Positions 1-8,049 of a stretch of 28,028 bases of DNA are shown here, in pieces. The translations under genes and the position numbers were made by a program. The stretch's first letter is position 1; each line of letters starts with the position of its first letter. A model generated the notes under the pieces. It was not told where the DNA came from and made no database searches. It was given only the letters and a program-made list of their open reading frames with translations. Where the stretch lies: positions 1 through 28,028 of the forward strand of contig JARKIF010000329.1 of the NCBI GenBank assembly GCA_029378245.1, given 5' to 3'. This stretch comes from Roridomyces roridus. Lineage: Eukaryota > Basidiomycota > Agaricomycetes > Agaricales > Mycenaceae.

Positions 1-633
1 CGACGGGCGGCGAGGCGCCCTCGCCCGGGCAGCTGATTTCTTTTTCGGTCGGGGCGCCAGATGGTATGCAGACGATGACGAGATGACGAGAAAAAAGATG
101 TTTCTGCTCCCGCATTCTTCTATTGTTCTCAAGACGCCGTCCGGCCTTATCCGAGCAAAATGATTTTTTTGGATCCGATTTTGCCGCTTACATAATATTC
201 CCACGCCTTATACAAAAGTGGTGGTGATTTGATGGACTGCACCATAAGACTTACATCTTGCCGTATCCTTGCAAAAATCTTACCAAAATGCTAGTAACGG
301 ATGCAACAAATTGGCAAGTCAGCGCGTGTTAAGAAATCACAACATTTCCGTGCAGCCGTGTAGCACATCGTAGAAGATCCATTCTCCACCTTCACATGCC
401 CTGCCCGTGCACAGCTGTGGGTTGAGTAACGAATGCTCGGCGCCGCGGCGTTCCAAGGACTCTGCGAGGGTGTTTGGAAATGTACAGAGATTTCGATACC
501 GATAAGTATACAAGTCCAAAGCAGACGAATACGGGAAGCACAGGAAGTAGAGTATCACGAGACGTTCGACCTGCAGTGCCAGCCAAGGAAGCTGAAGGCC
601 GGTCAAAGAAACTGAGGCAACATCAGACTTCCT
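1..633. other. Left flank, no convincing gene
   Basis: I see no gene I can support here. Positions 1-40 are GC-rich and 110-320 are AT-richer with short A/T runs. On the minus strand a frame stays open from the transposon edge near 633 down to a stop at 337-339 (about 99 codons). Other frames on both strands are also open there, so this is weak evidence. It could be the tail of a gene cut by the transposon or simply non-coding sequence. Confidence 0.4.
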
Positions 634-717
634 ACAATTTACTTTTCCACACTTTTTGGCACTTTCTCGGGCCAAAAATTGCCGGAAAAGTGATAAAGTG
701 AAAAGTAAAAAGCCAGG
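634..717 (+). repeat. Left terminal inverted repeat
   Basis: The outermost 11 bases match the right end in inverted orientation. The inner part (AAAAGTGATAAAGTG, then GCCAGG) matches the inverted right end (AAAAAGTGCTAAAGTA, then GCCAGG) with a few changes. The repeat is also imperfectly self-complementary: TTTACTTTTCCACACTTT near 638-655 pairs with AAAGTGAAAAGTAAA near 695-709, so one end alone can form a hairpin. Confidence 0.7.
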
Positions 718-973
718 TCAAATTTCACACAAGTTCGTCAGACATCCGAGCGCACAAGTGCTCAAGTGCGCAAGTGAAAAAGTAGAAAAATGAAAAAAGT
801 AGTAATTGCACGAAATACGCTAAAATTATACAGGAACGAGATATGATGTACTGGCAGGGTCCATTTTTTGGGGGATTTGGGCGGGGAAGAGGGAATTAGA
901 GAGAGAGGATTAGAGGGGAGGGACTACTGTAGGTGGGGAAAATGTGGTATGGGACAGATCATAAATTGGAGCA
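718..973. repeat. Subterminal region with AAGTG words
   Basis: Between the left inverted repeat and the first gene lies non-coding, A/G-rich sequence. The word CAAGTG occurs three times within 20 bases around 757-779, followed by AAGTAG and AAAGTAG variants to about 804. These are the same words as in the inverted repeats. Such subterminal repeats are usual transposase-binding sites in DNA transposons; binding here is inferred. From 860 to 930 the sequence is purine-rich (GGGGAAGAGGG-like) with nothing I recognise. Confidence 0.5.
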
Positions 974-3387
974 TCAACTGAGAACCGATGAGTAAAGTGA
1001 TATTTGCAGGAGCGTGCACGTACGGCGGCGGATGCTGAGCTCAGGAAGGGGGTGGGCTGCTTGGCTCCCAGAGGTTCTCCCTCCTGCCCTCGAGGTTGGT
1101 GATGAAATCTTCCTCTCATCGTCATCCTCTTCGGACGCGTGCGATGCATGGGGCGTGCGACACGCCTCCATGATGCGTTCCCATGCCGCGTCGCTGAGCT
1201 GACGCGCCGACGCCATGTAACCTCTGACAGCTGTCCCAATCAGCTCCTTGGAGAACTTGGGAAGCACACCCGTAGCATGCTTGGTGAAACCGCGCTCGAC
1301 CTACGTTCGTAAGAAAAAGGAATCTTCGAGAAGGGATGACGTACAGCAGCGGCCGCCAAAGCAACGGCACCGATGGGTGACAGTCAGAGCTCACGCCGAC
1401 CTTGAGCATGGGGCGGAGAACCGCAATGACGCATTCGGACTCAAAGAGTCCCTTGGGGCGCTGCGATACTGATCAGAAGAATGGTGAAATCAAGCGGGAT
1501 TCATACCTGGTACTGGGGGTGCGTCCTGTCAGTGATCTTCAATAGTTCGCGAGGGGTCGGTTCTTTGAATAGGGCGGGTCCACGGCTGTCCAGAGCATAG
1601 CGTGCAACGTCGACAAATTCGTCGGTGGTCTCGAAGGTCTGCTCAGCGAGGTAGGAATCGGCGGCCTTGATACCCGCGACGCCATAGGCACAGCGCCGAT
1701 CATTGACACGATCGTAGACCTAGAGCACGTCAGGAAAGATATGAGGTGTGGAATCGGAAGTACACACCCTGGACATGACAGGACCGCCCCACTGGACGAT
1801 GTAGGTGTTGCCAGGGCACGCTACGTTAATGATGTTCTGTACGAGCTCGATTGCTGCGGGATTGTTGGTGCCGACATCAAACGGGTGGATGGGCGACTCA
1901 TTAACGGAACGGTGGAGAGCGGACATGATGACGTGGCCCCATTTCGGAGCCAAGAAGTGAGGAAGCGCCGTTGAAGAACCTGTCGCAGCTGCAGGGGTAG
2001 TAGCCGGGGTGGTACCCACAGCAGCGGATGGGGTGCTTGTCGTCATTGTCGCCGGCTCCAGAGCATCGCTCGAGGAGGTCTCCGCCTTCGTCTTTGCCTT
2101 GGACTTGCCCTTGGACTTGCCCTTTGGTTGATTGGCGACCTTCTCTAGGTCGAGCCTAGGCAGCTGCTTGACGGAAGGCTCGCGTTTGGGTTGCCGTTCC
2201 TCCTCACGTTTGGGACGACGACGAAGAACAGCCACGGGCGTGTTTTCCCCACCAGAGGAAATGTCGACGACCTGTAGATGATGAGTTTGTATCCGGGGTA
2301 GAGTGTGCAGTAACACACATCGTTTCTGCGCAATCCCCCTTTGCCAAACACCTACGGACGAGTCGAGACGGCGTCCCGGTCATCGAGGCCTCCACCAGGA
2401 CTAGTCGGCGGGGGAAGCTGAGGCGGCGGCAGCGTTGCGGCCTTTCTTGAAGCCTGGGACGACACCAGCGTGCTTGGAGGCAGCGGCGGCGTCTCTGAAG
2501 TGTGGTGAGAGGTGAGAGTGGAAGCTAAGACTGATTTGATGCACTTGCCTATTTTGGACGGGCGCCTTCTTGACCACCGCCGCCTTCTTCGACGTCTCCT
2601 TCTCTTTGAGCATCTGAATCTGAACCTCGACGGCACCCTTGAGCTCGCTCTTCTTGAATCGTTTGGGCTTTCCTTCCTTGGGCTTTGCAAACATGTCAGC
2701 GTGTAAGATGAGAAATCAAGGTACACTCTTACTATCGGCGCACTCTTCGATTTCTGGGAAGACCGGCCCCGCGCAGGAACAATATACTCCTCATCTGACC
2801 CCTCAGCCTCGTCGTTCTCGATTCGTTCAAACATCTCCTCCGTTGCTTCGAAGAATGGTTCATCGTGGTCGGAGGGATCTCTGACGTAGTCGACGTCCAT
2901 GGCTGCGAGATGGTCGTCGATGGTGAGTATGTTCTCCTCCTCTTCCTGCTCGGCAGCCACGTCCTGAGCGGTTGGAAGCTGTGCAAACTTTGCGACGGCC
3001 TCCTCCTGCCGACGCTTCAGATCACAAATCTGTTCAGCAAGTGCGGCTCTTGCGGCCGCAGCCTCGGCGGGAGTCTGACGTGGAGCTGGCATATCAGGAG
3101 CTGCGGGCTGGAGCTGCTGGACGTTTTGAAGGGGCCGGGATCGTTGGGTAGCTGTCTCCGCCACAGTGCGTGGAACTGGTGCGGCGGGAGCTCGTGTGGC
3201 GCGTGAGGATGGTGCTCTCGCAGAGGGAGGGAGAGGTGCAGCTTTCGACCCGCGAGTTTTGGCTTTTTTCTTTTTGGGTGCGGCATTGTCCGCAGCCTGA
3301 GGACTACGCGGGCGCTTGGGATGTCCTCGGCTGGCCTGCAGCTTGGGGGATTGCGGGGGGGGAAGGCGACGAGAGTGGGGAGGACAT
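974..3387 (-). CDS. Transposon companion protein, function unknown
   Basis: I do not recognise a named domain. The N-terminal half is low-complexity and basic, with a KKKKAK stretch. A short Ala/Gln-rich coiled coil (LAEQICDLKRRQEEAV) and an acidic segment (EQEEEENIL, then NDEAEGSDEEY) follow. The middle is a Lys/Pro linker with repeated GKSK. The C-terminal part is the only globular-looking region (PKWGHVIMSALHRS, VQNIINVACPG, VYDRVNDRRCAYG, DAAWERIMEAC). Clear introns are 2683-2732, 2495-2548 (GC-AG), 1720-1767, 1461-1506 and 1301-1394. The junction between about 2272 and 2490 is unresolved, because no frame-consistent donor joins the exon ending near 2404 to the acceptor at 2272. The best ATG is at 3387, but it is in frame only if the C8 run at 3355-3362 (plus strand GGGGGGGG) is one base too long. 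It is divergent from the transposase and inside the same inverted repeats, so it is probably element-encoded. Confidence 0.6.
2495..2548 (-). other. Probable GC-AG intron in the companion gene
   Basis: On the minus strand the exon ends ...AATAG and the intron opens GCAAGT, the strongest known GC donor context, and closes CACTTCAG. Splicing is in frame (AG plus A gives Arg). At 54 nt without a stop, retention would also keep the frame, so the protein evidence alone does not decide. Confidence 0.55.
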
Positions 3388-3526
3388 TGGGGGATGGGAA
3401 TTAAAGGGAGTGTGGAGACAAAGGAGGGGCGCTGTGGGTAAGAGCGAAGTTTTTTTCTCTTCTGTTTGCAAGTATTATCCTCATTTTTAAGACGACGCGT
3501 AATCAAGGTCCCCAACTCGTCAAGTT
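3388..3526. promoter_or_regulatory. Bidirectional promoter of the transposon
   Basis: Only 139 nt separate the start codons of the minus-strand companion gene and the plus-strand transposase. Both promoters must lie here or overlap the genes. An AT-rich core (TTTTTTTCTC, then TTATCCTCATTTTTAAG) lies at about 3450-3490. I see no clear TATA box. Confidence 0.5.
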
Positions 3527-6500
3527 ATGCCTCATGGAGTATCCTACACCTGCCCCGACTGCCTCAAACCCTGCAAGAGTCTCGGGGGACTCACCCAACA
3601 CCACAACCGAGCCCATCGCAAACTTACACCTGCATCCGATGGGGAGGACGAGAACACTTTTCAAACAGTTTATCATCCTCAATTAACGGGTGAGCTTCTT
3701 CAAAAAAGCAGGGGATTTGAGCTCACTAAGCTAGCACGACCTTGCAATGCCCATGGTGCTTTCCTCCCGGAATTCGTTGGGCCTCCTCGAGCGCCTCCAC
3801 CGCCACCCGATGGTCAAGACCCTGCAGCATGGGAGCCTTTCGGCCGATCGCGCAGAATTCGACTTCGCTAATTTTCACTTCACTGAGGCCCAAAGCTCTG
3901 AAAAGGATATCAACATTGCCCTCGACATCTGGGCCGCTTCCGTTCTCAAGTATGGGGCAACAGCGCCATGGAGGGATGCTCGCGAGCTGTACGCCACCAT
4001 TGATACCATCCATGATGGCCAGGCACCCTGGAAAACATATACGCTTCGTTACTCCGGGCCCCTCCCTCCTGGTCAGCCTCCGAAATGGATGACGCAGACC
4101 TATGAGCTATGCACTCGCGACACCCGAGTTCTACTCCACAATCAACTCTCCACGACCGTATTCCGCGACCATGTCAACCTCGTTCCATACCGGCAATTCA
4201 ATCACACCGGCAAACGTGTTTACTCCAACTTGATGTCTGGGGACTGGGCTTGGAAACAAGCGGTGCGTCTTCTTGAGTGTCTAGTGACTCCACATAGTGA
4301 TAAGCCCGTGTTTAGGATGAAATTGGACAAGATCCTCAAACACATGGCTCGGCGTTTGTACCGGTCGTAGCCGGCAGCGACAAAACGACAGTTTCTGTCG
4401 GTACGGGGCATCAAGAATTCCATCCCATCTACATCTCCCCTGGCGTGCTCACAGGCACGGCTCGTCGTGCTCATGGCAATGGTGTTCTCCCTGCAGCATT
4501 TCTGCCCATCCCGAAGAGTATGTCAATACCTTCAATACACGTCGCGACTCTCAGATGTCAATGTTTCTCATTTTAGCCAGCAAAAAGCATCGTTCACGGC
4601 CTGCTTATCAAAAATTTGTGCGGCAGATGTACCATGCATGCCTCGCACGAGTTTTTCAGCCTCTCAAGGCCGCGATGACCATCCCGGACATTGTACAATG
4701 TCCGGATCGTCATTTCCGTCGCGTCATCTACGGACTGGGCCCTTACATCGCGGACTACCCCGAGCAGGTCTGGCTGGCGGCTGTTGTTCAGGGTGGTGTG
4801 CAAAGTATGTTCTCTTCGTTGCTTCCTCTGTACACTGGCTCAGACCCACATAGATGTGATGCGGAACCCGGCAATCTCGACAGGACAGGGTCCCGGTTAA
4901 GGACGAAGACCACGACTGAGTTTCTGGTGACTCAATTCGACCCAGGGATTCTGTGGGACGATTTTGGAATACGTGCGGATGTCGTGGTGAGTGCACTGGT
5001 GTTGTAAGCCTATGTGTATCCGTCTGACTTTGACTTTCAAGCCTTTTACGACACACTTCCCTCGCGCCGACATTCACGAGCTGCTGTCGTCAGATCTCCT
5101 GCACCAGGTCATCAAGGGCACCTTCAAGGACCATCTTGTGTCGTGGGTGAACGATTATCTACACATCACGCACGGCGAGAAGCGCGCTCTCGAGATCATT
5201 CAAGACATTGATCGCAGGTAGCTGTCTTCGATTCAGCACCGGTCTTAACTGACTACCATTAGGATCTCAGCCGTCTCTGAGTTCCCTGGCTTGCGCCGCT
5301 TCCCCGACGGACGGGACTTTCATCAATGGACGGGCGATGACTCGAAGGCCCTGATGAAGGTCAGATTCCTTTGTCGAGTGCACCCCGCATGTATTGACTT
5401 TCAAACGAGGTCTACCTGGCTGCTGTGGCCGGCTATCTGCCCTCGGATATGGTCAAATGCCTGGCCGCGTTCATGGACACCTGCTACCTTGTCCGCCGTA
5501 ACAGCATTTCCGCGGACGACCTCGACATCATCCGGGCGACACTCGACAGATTCCACCACTACCGTAAGGTCTTCATTGAGACCGGTGTCCGCGTAGACAT
5601 ATCCCTTCCTCGCCAACACTCCCTCCTCCATTACATCCGTTCCATCCGTCTCTTCGGCTCCCCGAACGGTCTCTGCTCCTCCATTACTGAGTCCAAGCAC
5701 ATCAAGGCCGTGAAGGAGCCATGGCGGCGCTCCAGCCGCTTCAATGCCCTACCTCAAATGCTCCGCTCCATCTCCCGCCTCGAAAAGCTCGCCGCAGCAG
5801 CAGTCTCGTTCTGCGCGCGGGGCATGCTCATCGGCACGACCTCGTCGTATACCGCTATGGTCCTCGATGGATACCAGCCCCAGGTGGTTGCTGCAGCTGT
5901 TGTCAACGCAGCTGATGACGACGAGGATGAGGTCAATCACAGCCCCAAATGCCTGACGTCGGTGGAGCTTGGCCGCGTACCTGGTGAGCCCTCAGTCTCG
6001 TTACATTCTCTCATGGCTCATGCTTGCATAGCTCGAGGGTATCCGAAGGACCTCCATTCACTTGCTGCGCATATTGAGCAACCTCTATTCCCCGCCGTCT
6101 TCCGTCGCTTTTTGTACGAGGAGCTTCATGGCCCAGTCGATGATGTTGCACTCGACGACTGCCCTGTTTTCGGCAGCCACATCAAGGTCTTCCACTCTGC
6201 CATCGCTCGCTTCTACGCTCCGAGTGATTTGTGCGGCGCCGGTGGGATGTACAGCGAGCTGATCCGGGCGAACCCCAACTGGCATGGCTACGCTCGGCAC
6301 GACACCGTATTTGTTGCGGTTGGAGGGCCTGCTATGGCTGGCCTGGTGGTCGGCCGTGTCCTTCTATTTTTCGCTTTCCACTACGCGGGAAAGGACTATC
6401 AATGCGCGCTGGTCCACTGGTTTGTGCCCGTTGGGGATACCCCAGATCCGGACACGGGGATGTGGGTAGTCAAGCCCGAGGTCCAGCGGCGGGAGCCCTC

Positions 6501-6669
6501 CCTTGCTATCGTGCCCGTACAGTGCATTGCGCGCGCTGCACATTTGATCGGTGTCTGTGGTACAAGCGCGCTTCCTGAGGACTTTCATTTCTCAGATACA
6601 CTGGATGCTTTTAATCGTTATTTTGTCAATCCTTATGCAGACCACCACATGTACGAATTTTTGAAATAA
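3527..6669 (+). pseudogene. Plavaka transposase (C2H2 finger), two frameshifts
   Basis: Transposase of the KDZ superfamily. A C2H2 zinc finger opens the protein (CPDC, then HHNRAH, residues about 9-30), followed by the Plavaka core: LDIWAASVL, LMSGDWAWKQA, GSDKTTVSVGTG, RRVIYGLGPYIADY, RADIHELLSSDLLHQ, QWTGDDSKALMK, LPRQHSLLHY, GLCSSITESKHIKAVKEPWR, FYAPSDLCGAGGMY, KDYQCALVHWFVPVG and YFVNPYADHH near the end. Introns: 3690-3734, 4263-4315, 4518-4576, 4805-4853, 4987-5041, 5218-5262, 5360-5409 and 5984-6031. Nine exons sum to 2739 nt (about 912 codons), but two opposite shifts are needed. One is an extra C at 3844-3845, between WEPFG and DRAEF. The other is a missing base at GGG 4791-4793, before WCAKC. 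These are either true lesions or sequencing indels; no in-frame nonsense was seen. It would cut and paste the element in the nucleus if intact. Confidence 0.85.
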
Positions 6670-6675
6670 TTCAGT

Positions 6676-6773
6676 CCTGGCTACTTGTGTACTTTAGCAC
6701 TTTTTGACTTGTGAATGATCGTTGCCAAGTGATAAAGTGGATTAAAGCGAGATAAAGTACACAAGTAAATTGT
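6676..6773 (-). repeat. Right terminal inverted repeat with perfect palindrome
   Basis: This is the inverted counterpart of 634-717. It also contains its own perfect 15-bp inverted repeat, TACTTGTGTACTTTA at 6682-6696 and its exact complement at 6753-6767, separated by 56 nt. The right end can therefore fold on itself without the left end. CACTTTTTGACTTGTG and AAGTGATAAAGTG words fill the loop. Confidence 0.75.
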
Positions 6774-7820
6774 CAAAAGGCTGATGAATTAAATACTCAG
6801 CATCGATATCGACGGCACATACCAAATCATCCCCTCGCAGTGTATACTCGTTTCCTAGAAGAAGAATCAAGTCTCGTTCCGCCGAACTTGTGGGCAACGT
6901 ACGATCGGTGGTACCGGTCATCCTCTTGGTGACCAGGTCGTCTGCGAGAGACCAAAAGTCAACCCCCAACTGGATACCCGACAGCCAATCTGCAGCACGG
7001 ATATCCGGGTTGTACTCGTGCCAAAGTATCACGATACAACGGATATCTTGTGCCCCGAGGACACCCAGCGGCGATGACGCCGTGGGGCTTATTGCAGAAT
7101 GCAATACAATCAATCGTAACAAGGCGCATGCATCGAGAATCTGGGCGTAGATCGATGCATGCAAGTGAGAGTCGTATGAGGTAGGGAAAGCGAGGTGTGT
7201 GAGACGGGGTAGTGCGGCAAGAGGCGCGACGATCTGTTGCGCGGGAAGCTGTCCGAAGAATTCCAGATGGCTAAGCTGAGGAAATGACGTCCGAAGAAAC
7301 TCCCCGGTGTGCTCCCATTTGAAGAGTTCGTCAAAGGCGCAATGCAGATGGTTAGCCGGGCCAAGGGAGGTGCTGTCGAGATACCGAAGGCGTCGAAGTA
7401 GTGTCTATTGCGTCGAAGAAGACAAAGATTCTCGACGCCGACACAGGTGGAGAGAATGATCTTGGTCTGAACTTCAGGTGTACCATCCAGCAGGAGATTG
7501 CAGATGGACTGTTGGAGGAAAGCCGTTGGTTTGTTTCGCAGAATATTGAAGATTATCTCAATGCTGCAAACCGGCAAATCTTTAGGTAGAAGCACGCTGG
7601 AGCTGACCACCAGGGTGCGGTAAAGAATAGGTTCCAACCTATGTATGACTTAAGAAAAGAGGCAGCAAACAGGCAGACAAGGGAGCTTTTCAAACCAGTG
7701 AGTGACACGCCAAGCAACGAGCAGGAGCTTCGGTATAGAGTATGGATATGACAGTGCGGTCAGAATGAAGATATGTCGCTCCAATTCCAACGGTAAAGTC
7801 GATTCCAACTGGGGAGCCAT
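6742..7820 (-). pseudogene. F-box-like/LRR family protein, frameshifted, 3' end in transposon
   Basis: Member of an expanded mushroom family that opens with an F-box-like helix set. ATG at 7820 starts MAPQLESTLPLELERHIF, followed by PKLLLVAWRVTHW, the hallmark LEPILYRTLVV, and later ADWLSGIQLGVDFWSLAD and KRMTG. One intron, 7639-7695, joins THW to LEP. A single base is missing around 7395-7405: upstream the frame reads VENLCLLRRN, and downstream the family-like frame reads LRRLRYLDS. The exon total (1022 nt) is one short of a multiple of three, which fits. The last codons and the stop at 6742 lie inside the transposon's right repeat, so the native C-terminus has been replaced. Family members probably act as substrate adaptors of SCF ubiquitin ligases; the substrate is unknown. 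Confidence 0.7.
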
Positions 7821-8049
7821 GGGCGTCAATCTTCAGGATTTGTTGATCGCCGATCAGGAATTTGTTTGTTCTTGCCGTCACCTCCCGATTGTTCACCTCG
7901 AACCTCCCACATGCCCGAGTCATCGCGTTTAGTTTTCTGGCGCTCGACGCGCGCGTTAAACCGCGTTCCGTAATCAATGGCGACTCCTGACTCCCTATGA
8001 CTCGGCGTCTAGCTATTTATCTCACAGATTGCTGGGGAAATAAATCATC
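7821..8049. promoter_or_regulatory. Divergent promoter region
   Basis: This 229-nt spacer lies between the F-box gene (minus) and the AAA+ gene (plus). CTATTTAT at 8013-8020 lies about 30 nt upstream of the AAA+ start codon and is a reasonable TATA-like element. Nothing else stands out. Confidence 0.35.

Larger units (their letters stand above)
634..6773. mobile_element. Plavaka-type (KDZ superfamily) DNA transposon, about 6.1 kb
   Basis: The unit is defined by imperfect inverted ends. Reading inward, both ends start with ACAATTTACTT (634-644 and the complement of 6763-6773), and both reach GCCAGG after a stretch rich in AAGTG/CACTT words (712-717 and the complement of 6676-6681). Inside are a Plavaka transposase with a C2H2 finger on the plus strand and a divergent companion gene on the minus strand, separated by 139 nt. 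Plavaka belongs to the Kyakuja-Dileera-Zisupton superfamily, known from agaricomycete genomes. I could not find a matching target-site duplication: the 8 bases outside each end are GACTTCCT and CAAAAGGC. The exact ends are therefore inferred from the inverted repeat alone. Confidence 0.8.

Noticed and set aside
974..3387. Naming the companion protein as DUF6532, or as a TET/JBP oxygenase as found in some KDZ elements
   Set aside because: The motifs I associate with DUF6532 are absent, and no HxD iron-binding or double-stranded beta-helix pattern is visible.
626..6781. Target-site duplication around the transposon
   Set aside because: GACTTCCT (left) and CAAAAGGC (right) do not match, and small shifts of the boundary did not help.
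7395..7440. An intron ending AATAG to explain the frame change in the F-box-like gene
   Set aside because: The candidate is 40 nt or shorter, lacks a branch point, removes conserved VENL residues and still does not give the right frame.
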